From the NCBI GenBank assembly GCA_963751395.1, contig CAVVUC010000002.1:1116001-1180000 (forward strand): DNA of 64,000 nt. The letters are read 5' to 3'. The translations under genes and the position numbers were made by a program. The notes under the pieces were generated by a model. That model was given only the letters and a program-made list of their open reading frames with translations, was not told the origin of the DNA and did not search any database. The DNA is from CAVVUC01 sp963751395 (GTDB lineage: Bacteria > Verrucomicrobiota > Verrucomicrobiia > Chthoniobacterales > Chthoniobacteraceae). Shown here in pieces: positions 30,129 to 38,914 of this stretch (its first letter is position 1; every line of letters begins with the position of its first letter).

Positions 30129-31349
30129 ATGAACAACGACTCGTCCACCACACGCCGTAACTTCCTCAAGAAATCGCTCGCAGTTCCCGTCGCTCTCGCG
30201 ATCTCGCCTGCGATCAAAATTCAAGCCGCGCCAGATCCCGCGCCTGCGGCAAGCGCTCCACTCCCGATGCGGACGCTCGGAAAGAGCGGCCGACAGGTCA
30301 CCATGCTGAGCATGGGCGGCATGATGAGCGCGATGAGCCCCGACTATCTCGACATAGCGTGGTCGATGGGCATCCGCTATTTCGACACAGCGGACTGCTA
30401 CATCCACGGGCAGTCGGAAAAGATCATCGCTCAGTGGCTCGCGAAGTATCCCGAGCGCCGGAAGGAAATTTTCCTCGTCTCTAAAGACCACCCGAAGCAG
30501 GGTCCGGAACAGTTGCTCGAAATGATCGACAAGCGTCTCGCGGCGTGCGGCACGACTTATCTCGACGCGTTTTACATTCACGGCCTCGGCCCCCGCGAAT
30601 ACGGCGATGCCTCGATTGAATGGCCAAAGGGCGGTGAGTTCAAGAAGGTCGCCGAGAAACTGAAAAGCTCCGGCAAGGTGAAGCTCGTTGGTTTTTCCTG
30701 TCACGACGGACGGCTCAACGACTATTTGAACGCGGCGGCGCAGGGCAGATTCGTGGACATCATCATGCTAAAATACAATCCGTTCTTCAAAAAGGGCGAT
30801 CCGTTCGACAAGGCGCTCGAGGCCTGTCACAAAGCCGGCATCGGGCTGGTCGCGATGAAGACGATGCGCGACATGAAAGACGTGCCGCAACGCCTTCCGG
30901 AGTTCGACAAGATCGGACTCAACGTTCATCAGGCCAAGCTGCAAGCCTGCTGGAGTGATCCGCGCATCGCCGCCATCTGCAACATGATCGACAACGTGGA
31001 CATGATGCAGGCAAGCAGCGCGGCGGCGCGCAGCTACAAGGAGCCGCTCAAGATCGCGCAGATGGAGTTGCTTCGTGAGACGATGATCGCGGGACGGCGT
31101 ACGATGTGCACCGGCTGCCCGTCCTGCGAAGAGTTCGCGAAACAGACAGGCTTCGCTTTCCACGACATCTCCCGCTACGTCACTTATTACGAGCAGGACG
31201 GCCATCTCGGCGCACGCGACCTTTACCACGCGCTACCCGCCGATTACCGCGATGCGTCGTCGGTGAATCTCGCGGCGCTGCGCGAAGGGTGCCACTTTAA
31301 GACTGACTACCCCGAGATCATCCGCCGCGCCGAACGCTATTTCGCCTGA
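30129..31349 (+). CDS. Tat-exported aldo/keto reductase with Cys-rich tail
   Basis: 406 aa. Twin-arginine signal (TTRRNFLKKSLAVPVALAIS), then an aldo/keto reductase barrel: MRTLGKSGRQVTMLSMGGM, the catalytic Asp/Tyr strand FDTADCYIHGQSEKII (Tyr in DCYIHG), KDHPKQGPEQLLEMIDKRLA with the usual Lys, and a DAFYIHG strand. Near residue 330 it has CTGCPSC, a Cys cluster that may bind iron-sulfur. NADPH is not available outside the cytoplasm, so it may use a bound cofactor exported folded. First of four consecutive genes ending in a polyferredoxin. Substrate unknown. Confidence 0.88.
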   Translation: MNNDSSTTRRNFLKKSLAVPVALAISPAIKIQAAPDPAPAASAPLPMRTLGKSGRQVTMLSMGGMMSAMSPDYLDIAWSMGIRYFDTADCYIHGQSEKIIAQWLAKYPERRKEIFLVSKDHPKQGPEQLLEMIDKRLAACGTTYLDAFYIHGLGPREYGDASIEWPKGGEFKKVAEKLKSSGKVKLVGFSCHDGRLNDYLNAAAQGRFVDIIMLKYNPFFKKGDPFDKALEACHKAGIGLVAMKTMRDMKDVPQRLPEFDKIGLNVHQAKLQACWSDPRIAAICNMIDNVDMMQASSAAARSYKEPLKIAQMELLRETMIAGRRTMCTGCPSCEEFAKQTGFAFHDISRYVTYYEQDGHLGARDLYHALPADYRDASSVNLAALREGCHFKTDYPEIIRRAERYFA

Positions 31350-31375
31350 TCTGCGACGGGTGAAGAGCGATTGAA

Positions 31376-32587
31376 ATGCAAACAGCACCGCCCGAAAAGA
31401 CATCCCCTGCAAAGCGCAAAGGCGGGCGCAACGCATTTGTTCGCACGAAGGTGCCTGCGATCGAGCGCGTCATCAGCTTCGGCATCGTCGCGCTGCTTGC
31501 GGCGATGGGCGCGGCCATTTGGTGGAAGGGACAGCATTTCAACCCTGACCTCTACAGTCTGCGCACCGACGCGCTGAACTCGACGAGAAATGCGGTCGAA
31601 GGAAAAGCGGGAACGCTCCGGCAGCAGGGCAGGGCGCAGCCCGGCGAGGAGGGTGCGACGCGACCGGCGGCGGTTGCAAAGCCGACTGCCGAAAAGAGCG
31701 CAGCCGGCGAAGGTGAACCGATGGAAGGCTATGCCGAAGGCGGCAGCGCTCCGGCGGCGAAAGGCGATGCAAAGCGCGAGCCGCTCGAAATCAACCTGCC
31801 GGGCACGAAGCCGATGGGCGACACCGAGTTTTACAATTCGGACAACCTCTTCGAAAAGATCGACGGACGCGCGCCGGCGTATCAGGGCTTCAACGTCCAG
31901 GAACTCCGCAGCCGTTCGTTCGCACTCGATGGCGCGGACGGCAGCTTCGTCGATGTCTATGAGTTTCGTATGGATACGCCGGTCAACGCCTTCGGAATCT
32001 TCGCGCTCGAACGCGATCCGAAAGGCAGGCCGCTCGACTTTGCAGCCGACGGTTACTCCGGCGAGATGGGATACTTTTTCCGCCAGGGCGCGATTTACGT
32101 GCAGATCATCGCGTCCGATCAGAATCCGAAAACGATCGAACTCGCCGGCGCGATCGCCCGGAACCGCGCAAAGGAGCTGCCGGCCGACGACAGCGGGCTT
32201 GCAGGCCGGCGCAAACTCCCGTCCGCGGGCTTGATCGCGGACACGGTTGCCTACGTGCAGGAGAACGCGCAGGGGCAGTCGGCGTTCAAGGATGTGTTCC
32301 AGGCGAAGTATGATTTCGACGGCGCGAAGCTGCCTTTCTTCGTCATGGCGACAAAGCCGGACGACGCGGCGAAGGCTTGGAAATCCTTCATGGATTTCTG
32401 CGCGCGCTTCGGAAAGGCGGAGCTGCTGCCCGATGTCGCCGGAGGCAAAATTTTCAGCGCCCAGTTGTTTGGAAAATGGAAGGTCGTCTATCAACGCGAA
32501 GGCGAAGTCGGCGGCGTGTTCGACGCCGAGGACGCAGCGAAAGCGAGGGCGTTCGTGGAAAAGTATTTGCAGGGAGAAATCAAGTAG
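31376..32587 (+). CDS. DUF6599-like membrane-anchored protein
   Basis: 403 aa. Basic N-terminus, a membrane helix (VISFGIVALLAAMGAAIWW, about 31-49), an Ala/Glu-rich linker, then a soluble domain starting INLPGTKPMGDTEFYNSDNL with YNSDNLFEKIDGRAPAYQGF and VYEFRMDTPVNAFGIFALER. The F-x-x-DNLFEKIDG block is what I associate with DUF6599. It starts 26 bp after the aldo/keto reductase and ends 20 bp before the DUF362 gene, so it is part of the same operon. The domain should face the periplasm. No catalytic residues can be assigned. Confidence 0.75.
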   Translation: MQTAPPEKTSPAKRKGGRNAFVRTKVPAIERVISFGIVALLAAMGAAIWWKGQHFNPDLYSLRTDALNSTRNAVEGKAGTLRQQGRAQPGEEGATRPAAVAKPTAEKSAAGEGEPMEGYAEGGSAPAAKGDAKREPLEINLPGTKPMGDTEFYNSDNLFEKIDGRAPAYQGFNVQELRSRSFALDGADGSFVDVYEFRMDTPVNAFGIFALERDPKGRPLDFAADGYSGEMGYFFRQGAIYVQIIASDQNPKTIELAGAIARNRAKELPADDSGLAGRRKLPSAGLIADTVAYVQENAQGQSAFKDVFQAKYDFDGAKLPFFVMATKPDDAAKAWKSFMDFCARFGKAELLPDVAGGKIFSAQLFGKWKVVYQREGEVGGVFDAEDAAKARAFVEKYLQGEIK

Positions 32588-32607
32588 CCGAATTCAGGGA
32601 GACCCAC

Positions 32608-33609
32608 ATGAGCAACGAAGGCGAACAGGAAAACAGAATCAGCCGCCGCGAATTCATCACGCGAGTCGGCATTACCGGCGCGCTGATCGCGGGCTCGGGA
32701 GCCGCGGCCTACAAGCTCTGGACTCCCGATCATTTCGTCCCGGGATTCCAGGCGGAGAAAGGCTTCCAGCTCGCCAATTACAAGATCGACGACAACAAAC
32801 TGCTGCCGACGATGGCGATCGCGCACGGACAGGATCACGAAAAGACGGTCGCTGCCGCCGTTGGCGCGCTCGGAGGAATGGAGCGGTTCATCAAGAAAGG
32901 CGACATCGTGTTGATCAAGCCGAACGTGGCGTTCGACCGTCCGCCCGCGCTCGCTGCAACGACGCATCCGGAGGCGTTGCGCGCCGTCGCAACACTCGTG
33001 ATGGCCGCAGGTGCGGCGAAGGTTTTCATCGCGGACAACCCGATCAACTCACCCGCCGGATGCTTTTTGAAAAGCGGGCTGCGCGCCGTCGCGAACGATC
33101 TCCACCTCGACCTCCTCTACCCCGAGACCAACTCATTCGCACCGCTCGAACTCGACGGCGAGATCTTGCGGCACTGGACGTTTTTCAAGGAGCCTTTCAA
33201 CAAAGCAACCAAGGTGATCGGCCTCGCGCCGTGCAAGGATCACAACCTGTGCCACGCCTCGATGACCATGAAAAACTGGTATGGACTGCTTGGCGGCAGG
33301 CGCAATCAGTTCCACCAGCACATCCACAGCATCGTCTCCGACTTTGCGCTCATGATGAAACCGACGCTCGTCATTCTCGACGGCATGAATGTCCTCATGA
33401 AGAACGGACCGACCGGCGGAAGGTTGTCGGACGTGAAGCCGATGGGCACGGTCGTCGCGGGCACCGACATGGTCGCCGTGGACAGCTACGGCTACTCGCA
33501 TCTGCTCGAACGCGATCTCTCTGAGTTGACCTACATCCACAAGGCGCACGACCGCGGCCTCGGCAACAAGAATTGGAAGGACGCGCATTACAAGGAAGTG
33601 CAGGCATGA
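32608..33609 (+). CDS. Tat-exported DUF362 protein
   Basis: 333 aa from MSNEGEQENRISRREFITRV with a twin-arginine signal and RBS cagggaga. The DUF362 core includes GDIVLIKPNVAFDRPPALAA, TVVAGTDMVAVDSYGYSHL and the conserved ALMMKPTLVILDGMNVLMKN. DUF362 proteins are often fused to, or neighbours of, 4Fe-4S ferredoxins, and here the polyferredoxin is the next gene. It has few Cys itself, so it may be a folded periplasmic partner of the membrane protein rather than a carrier of clusters. Confidence 0.88.
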   Translation: MSNEGEQENRISRREFITRVGITGALIAGSGAAAYKLWTPDHFVPGFQAEKGFQLANYKIDDNKLLPTMAIAHGQDHEKTVAAAVGALGGMERFIKKGDIVLIKPNVAFDRPPALAATTHPEALRAVATLVMAAGAAKVFIADNPINSPAGCFLKSGLRAVANDLHLDLLYPETNSFAPLELDGEILRHWTFFKEPFNKATKVIGLAPCKDHNLCHASMTMKNWYGLLGGRRNQFHQHIHSIVSDFALMMKPTLVILDGMNVLMKNGPTGGRLSDVKPMGTVVAGTDMVAVDSYGYSHLLERDLSELTYIHKAHDRGLGNKNWKDAHYKEVQA

Positions 33610-33709
33610 AACAAACGCGGAATTCGGAATGCGGAGTGCGGAAGGCGAAAACGCGCCTGGCGGTTGTGCGGCAATTCGTTCCACATTCCACATTTCGACT
33701 TCCGCATTT

Positions 33710-35269
33710 ATGAAGATCCGCACCGCGCGTCGCCTCTCGCAGGTTTTCTTTTTCGGCCTGTTCCTTTTCTTCGTGATCGTCTCCGATCTGCGATACTTGC
33801 AGGGCTATCCGATCTCGCTCTTTCTCGAGTTCGATCCGCTCGTCGCCTTCGCCACGGCGCTCGCCACGCACACAATCTACAAGGGCCTGCTCTGGAGCCT
33901 GCTGTTGGTCATTCCGACCGTTCTGCTCGGCCGCATTTTCTGCAACTGGATCTGCCCCTACGGCATCCTCCACCACTTCATCGGATGGCTCTTCGGAAAA
34001 GGCCGCGCGGAAGACAAAATCCGCATCGAGAGCAACCGCTACCGCCCGATTTACAACACGAAATACGTGATCCTCATCGCGATGCTCGTCGCCGCCGTTT
34101 TCGGCAGCCTGCAAATCGGACTGCTCGATCCGATCTGCCTTTTCCATCGCTCGATGACGACTGCGATACTCCCTTTGTTCAACATGCTCGTCCCGACCAG
34201 CGTTTATGTGAGGCAGTATTTCCATGTCGGCGCATGGGTCATCGGCTTCATGCTTTTCCTGCTCGTCGGAATGAATGTCTTCATTCCCCGCTTCTTCTGC
34301 CGCGTGCTCTGCCCGCTCGGCGCGTTCCTTGGGACCTTGTCGGGTGCCGCGCTCTGGCGGATCGAGCGGAACCCGACGAAATGCGTCGATTGCGATCTTT
34401 GTTTGAAGAACTGCGAGGGCGCTTCCGATCCGCACACCCAGCTTCGGAAGAGCGAGTGCTTCGTTTGTTTCAACTGCATCGAGGACTGCCCCGAGGACGC
34501 GCTCTCGTTCAAGTTCGTGCCACCGCTGCAACACGAAATCACCGCACCAGCCGTGCCCGCGCGCCGCGCCGTTCTCGGCGGCCTGCTCGGGCTTGGCTTC
34601 TTCGGATTCGGACGCAGCTCCGGCGCGCAGGATCGCGATTACGACAAGAAAGTCATTCGCCCGCCCGGTTCGGTCGAGGAGAAGGATTTCCTCGAACGCT
34701 GCATCAAGTGCGACCAGTGCATCCGCGTCTGCCCGACGAATGTGCTCCAGCCCGCGTTGTTCCAAGCCGGACTTGAAGGCATCTGGACGCCGATCCTCAA
34801 CAACAAAATCGGCTACTGCGAACTCAACTGCACGCTCTGCGGCCTGGCCTGCCCGACCGGTGCGATCCAGCGTATCACCATCGAGGAAAAAACGGGCGTC
34901 GGGAAATTCGCGGAGCAAGGTCCCGTGCGGCTCGGCACGGCATTCTACGATCACGGGCGCTGTCTGCCGTGGGCGATGGAAACGCCGTGCGTTGTCTGCG
35001 AGGAGGTCTGCCCCACCTCGCCCAAGGCCATCTTCTCGCGCGAGGTCACGATCACGAAACGCGACGGCACCGACATCACGCTGCGTCGTCCCTACGTGGA
35101 TCCTGCGCTCTGCATCGGCTGCGGCATCTGCGAACACGAGTGCCCGGTCACCGACGAGGCCGCGATCCGCGTGACCGCCATTGGCGAGACGCGTTCCAAG
35201 GAGCGGCGCCTGCTCATGGACGGCGGCGTCACCAGCTCCGTGCGCGAATTGGAAAAGCGGCATCGTTGA
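33710..35269 (+). CDS. NapH/CcoG-like membrane polyferredoxin
   Basis: 519 aa from MKIRTARRLSQVFFFGLFLF; the upstream frame is repeat sequence. About five membrane helices in the first 230 residues carry two CxxxCP motifs (FCNWICPYG at 78-85 and FCRVLCPLG), as in NapH/YccM. Several [4Fe-4S] motifs follow: CVDCDLCLKNC, CFVCFNCIEDCP, CIKCDQCIRVCP, CELNCTLCGLACP, CVVCEEVCP and CIGCGICEHECP. Such proteins move electrons from quinol or ferredoxin to periplasmic redox partners. The three upstream genes are the obvious candidates. A 100-bp repeat-like spacer separates it from DUF362. Confidence 0.93.
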   Translation: MKIRTARRLSQVFFFGLFLFFVIVSDLRYLQGYPISLFLEFDPLVAFATALATHTIYKGLLWSLLLVIPTVLLGRIFCNWICPYGILHHFIGWLFGKGRAEDKIRIESNRYRPIYNTKYVILIAMLVAAVFGSLQIGLLDPICLFHRSMTTAILPLFNMLVPTSVYVRQYFHVGAWVIGFMLFLLVGMNVFIPRFFCRVLCPLGAFLGTLSGAALWRIERNPTKCVDCDLCLKNCEGASDPHTQLRKSECFVCFNCIEDCPEDALSFKFVPPLQHEITAPAVPARRAVLGGLLGLGFFGFGRSSGAQDRDYDKKVIRPPGSVEEKDFLERCIKCDQCIRVCPTNVLQPALFQAGLEGIWTPILNNKIGYCELNCTLCGLACPTGAIQRITIEEKTGVGKFAEQGPVRLGTAFYDHGRCLPWAMETPCVVCEEVCPTSPKAIFSREVTITKRDGTDITLRRPYVDPALCIGCGICEHECPVTDEAAIRVTAIGETRSKERRLLMDGGVTSSVRELEKRHR

Positions 35270-35278
35270 TCAATTTCA

Positions 35279-35506
35279 ATGGCCACAAAACCTCAACCCG
35301 CCACCCGCATCCGCACCTGCCGCGCGTGCGGCAAGCAATTCGAATATCCGATCAAAGGCAGCACCGCCACGCGTTTCCATTGTGAAGACTGCGTGAGGAT
35401 CGATGCCGATCTCCGGCTCTTGTTCGAGCGACTTTCCTCGCGGCTGCAGAAAATCGAAAGCGCACTCAATCGACTCGAAACCAAAGGAATGACGAAACCC
35501 GAATGA
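35279..35506 (+). CDS. Small zinc-finger/coiled-coil protein
   Basis: 75 aa. TCRACGKQFEYPIKG with a second pair HCEDC forms a zinc knuckle (residues 13-39), followed by a short helical section (LLFERLSSRLQKIESALNRL). It begins 9 bp after the polyferredoxin stop and could be the last gene of that operon. Its final codons overlap one arm of an inverted repeat. Confidence 0.7.
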   Translation: MATKPQPATRIRTCRACGKQFEYPIKGSTATRFHCEDCVRIDADLRLLFERLSSRLQKIESALNRLETKGMTKPE

Positions 35507-35590
35507 CGAAAACGGGCGCGCTCCGGTGTCCACGCAGGAGATTCGAGCTTCGTCATTCCGTTATTCCTTCAGCATTCGTCATTCGGGTTT
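35495..35590. terminator. Inverted repeat after the redox operon
   Basis: 16-bp perfect arms (aaacccgaatgacgaa at 35495-35510 and its complement at 35575-35590) around a 64-base centre. It is positioned directly after the last gene of the redox cluster and just before the DUF255 gene, so it could end transcription, but it lacks a T-run. It may equally be one of the genome's dispersed palindromes. Confidence 0.5.
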
Positions 35591-35617
35591 GGGGATTACC
35601 CGCATGACTTTGCACCG

Positions 35618-37765
35618 ATGAAAACCTCACCCCTCTTCACAAACCGCCTCGTAAACGAGAAGTCCCCTTACCTGCTCCAGCACGCACACAACCCGGTGGA
35701 TTGGTATCCGTGGGGCGAGGAGGCATTTGAAAAGGCGCGCAGCGAACACAAACCGATCTTCTTGTCCGTCGGCTACTCGACCTGCCACTGGTGTCATGTG
35801 ATGGAGCACGAGTCGTTCGAGAGCGAAGCGACCGCCAAACTACTCAACGAAAACTACGTCTCGATCAAAGTCGATCGCGAGGAGCGGCCCGATGTCGATC
35901 GCGTTTACATGACCTTCGTTCAGGCGACCACCGGCTCGGGCGGATGGCCGATGAGCGTCTTCCTCACGCCGGATTTGAAACCGTTTGTCGGCGGCACCTA
36001 TTTTCCCCCGGAAGATCGCCACGGGCGGCCCGGTTTTCCAACGGTGCTCACGCACCTCGCACATGCATGGAAGAGCGACGCGGCGGGAATCATCGCGCAG
36101 GGTGACCGCATTCTTGCCACGCTCCGCGAGCACATGGCATCCGCCGGCGAGAGCGAACGCGTGCCAGGCGGGGAAACCTTGAAGGCAGGTTACGATCAGA
36201 TCGCGCGGAATTTTGACGACGAACTCGGCGGCTTCGGCGCCGCACCAAAGTTTCCGCGCCCCGTGACATTGAATTTCCTGGCCCGTGTTTACGCCCGCCA
36301 GCACGACAAACGCGCGCTTGAAATGAATCTGCTGACGTTGCGCAAAATGGCGGAGGGCGGCATGCACGATCATCTCGGCGGAGGCTTTCATCGCTACTCG
36401 GTGGACCGTTTCTGGCACATCCCGCATTTCGAGAACATGCTCTACGATCAAGCTCAACTCGCGATCGCGTATCTCGAAGCGTTCCAGATCACCCACGATC
36501 CGCTCTATGAAAGGGTCGCGCGCGACATTCTGGACTACGTGCGGCGCGACATGACGAGCGAGGAGGGCGGCTTCTTTTCTGCCGAGGATGCGGACAGTCT
36601 GTTTGAACACGGCAAGCCGGAGCACGGCGAGGGCGCTTATTACGTTTGGACGGAGGCCGAGATTGACAACGCGCTCGATCCGGATGCAGCGAAGATGTTC
36701 AAGCGCTTCTACGGCGTGGAGTCGCTCGGGAACGCGCCCGACGGCAGCGACCCGCACGGCGAGTTTTTGGGAAAGAACACGCTGATCCAGCGGCATACCA
36801 CCGCGGAGATGGTTAAGCTTTTTGAAAGAACTTCTGAGGAAATCGAAGCGAGTCTCATGGAGAGCCGGCGCAAGCTTTTCGAGTTGCGTGCGAAACGACC
36901 GCGCCCGCACCTCGACGACAAGATCATCACTGCGTGGAACGGATTGATGCTTTCAGCGTTCGCCCGCGCGAGCCAGGTGCTCGACGACCCCGCCTGCCTC
37001 AGCAGCGCCACCCGTGCCGCCAGCTTCATCCGCGCCGAACTCACACGCAACGGGACGCTCATACGCAGCCATCGGAACGGCCCAGGCGAAGTGGGCGGGT
37101 TTGCCGACGACTACGCGTTTCTGATCCAAGGCTTGCTCGATCTTTACGAAGCATCGTTTGACATCGGCTGGCTGCGCTGGGCGACCGAGCTGCAAATAAA
37201 ACAAGACGAGCTTTTCGCCGATCACGAACAGGGAGGGTATTTCGCCGTCACCAAGAACGACACGAGCATTCTGCTGCGAATGAAGGAGGATTACGACGGC
37301 GCGGAACCATCGGCCAACTCGGTCGCCGCGCTGAACCTGCTCCGCCTCGCGCAAATGACCGGCAATCCAGATTTCCAGCGAGCCGCCGGGAAGACAATGG
37401 GCGCGTTCGCCGCCCAGCTTCGCAACATCCCGGGCGCGATGCCGCAGATGCTTGTCGCCGTCGAGTTCGCGCTGAAGAAGCCGAAGCAGATCGTGGTCGC
37501 CGGGAACCGCGATGCAGAAGACACGCGCGCACTTCTGAGGGAAGTGCATCGTCATTTCATTCCGAACAAAGTCCTGCTGCTCGCCGATGGAGGCGAGGGC
37601 CAGCAGTTTCTCTCGGAGCGACTCGAGTTCCTGCAAACGATCACGCCAATCGACGGCAGGGCGACCGCTTACCTTTGCGAGGATTACGCCTGCTCGCTCC
37701 CGACAAATGATCCTGCGACTCTCGCAGAGATGCTGGCAGCCGGCGCCGCTTCAAAAATGCCGTAG
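35618..37765 (+). CDS. DUF255 thioredoxin-fold / six-hairpin protein (YyaL/SSP411-like)
   Basis: 715 aa, full length. N-terminal thioredoxin-like DUF255 domain: NRLVNEKSPYLLQHAHNPVD, WYPWGEEAF, GYSTCHWCHVMEHESF with CxxC at 56-59, and TGSGGWPMSVFLTPD. The rest is a six-hairpin glycosidase-like barrel (FHRYSVDRFWHIPHFENMLY, DKIITAWNGLMLSAFA, PSANSVAALNLLRL). Widely conserved from bacteria to mammalian SPATA20; its biochemical role is still unclear. It has no signal peptide, so it is probably cytoplasmic. Confidence 0.93.
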   Translation: MKTSPLFTNRLVNEKSPYLLQHAHNPVDWYPWGEEAFEKARSEHKPIFLSVGYSTCHWCHVMEHESFESEATAKLLNENYVSIKVDREERPDVDRVYMTFVQATTGSGGWPMSVFLTPDLKPFVGGTYFPPEDRHGRPGFPTVLTHLAHAWKSDAAGIIAQGDRILATLREHMASAGESERVPGGETLKAGYDQIARNFDDELGGFGAAPKFPRPVTLNFLARVYARQHDKRALEMNLLTLRKMAEGGMHDHLGGGFHRYSVDRFWHIPHFENMLYDQAQLAIAYLEAFQITHDPLYERVARDILDYVRRDMTSEEGGFFSAEDADSLFEHGKPEHGEGAYYVWTEAEIDNALDPDAAKMFKRFYGVESLGNAPDGSDPHGEFLGKNTLIQRHTTAEMVKLFERTSEEIEASLMESRRKLFELRAKRPRPHLDDKIITAWNGLMLSAFARASQVLDDPACLSSATRAASFIRAELTRNGTLIRSHRNGPGEVGGFADDYAFLIQGLLDLYEASFDIGWLRWATELQIKQDELFADHEQGGYFAVTKNDTSILLRMKEDYDGAEPSANSVAALNLLRLAQMTGNPDFQRAAGKTMGAFAAQLRNIPGAMPQMLVAVEFALKKPKQIVVAGNRDAEDTRALLREVHRHFIPNKVLLLADGGEGQQFLSERLEFLQTITPIDGRATAYLCEDYACSLPTNDPATLAEMLAAGAASKMP

Positions 37766-38914
37766 CCGTTCTGCCATCACGCGGGTTGCGTGTCTCGCGA
37801 AACAGCCCGCTACTTTTGTGGCACCAGTTTCTGCGCCCAGAAATCGACCTTGTCCGGCATCCCGATTCTTTCCATGTAGCTGCGTTCGTAATTGAGCTTG
37901 CGCGAACGCGCGTAGCCGTTCACCGCGGCAGCGATGTGGACGGCGGTGAGAGCGGTGAATTCCGTGTCGTGTGAGAACGAGGGCGTGTGGTGATTGCCGA
38001 CCGCATTGATGATCGGGAACGGCAGATTCCACGTGGCGAGAATGAACCCACCGAGGTCCGCGTGCGTGACGCCGAATTGCTCCAACTCTGCAGCATCAAT
38101 GCTGATCTTTCGCTCGATGGACATCTTGAACGCCCTCTTGTAACGCTCGGGCAGACTCGACGCCAGCAGGAGCAGGCCGAAGTCGTGCAGCAGGCCGGAA
38201 GTAAAGCACATGTCGGCAACCTCCTTGTTCTTGCATTCCTCCATCGCGATGGCGGACGCCCATGTGGCGACCTGCAGGCTGTTCTTGAAGAATTGATCGA
38301 GGGAAAACGCCACGCAGCTCCTGCCGTCAAACTGCGTGAACATGCTGCTCAGCAGCACCAAGGTGCGCAGTCTTTGCGTGCCGAAAAACATCACTGCCTC
38401 GACGGGATTCGAAATCCTGCGGTTGAGGGCCGCCTGTCCGGAATTGACGAACTGGATGAGCTTGGCGGTGATTCCAGGCTCTTTTGAAATCAAATCGGCG
38501 ATCTCCTCTGCGGAACAGTCGTTCTGCAGCGCTTCGGAGATTTCCGTATAGAGCGAGGGAAGTGTGGGAACCTTCCGAACGGTAGAGATGACTTCAATGA
38601 GAGCCGGATTTGCCCGCCACTTGGCCAGAGCGAAGGTCCTGCTGATCGCGTCTTCGACCAGCGCGCCGTTCCATGTCCGCGACAGGATGACGTGTTTCGG
38701 CATAATCTCAGGGCTGATCTCGCCAGCGTCCGTCCGAACAAAACGCTTCACGGACGGATGAGACGAAAGCAGTTCATTCAACAGCGAGAGACTCTCGCTC
38801 AAGTTGCGCAGGTTTGAAACAACGGCATCCACCCGCCCTTCGACCAGGTTCCCGTTGACCTCGCCGGCAGAGGCAACTCTTACGATGTCTCTTCCGGCAA
38901 TTTGCGAACTCTTG

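Noticed and set aside
33395..35263. 622-codon minus-strand frame across the polyferredoxin
   Set aside because: A shadow of the strongly supported iron-sulfur gene; rich in Asp/Glu/His runs typical of antisense translation.
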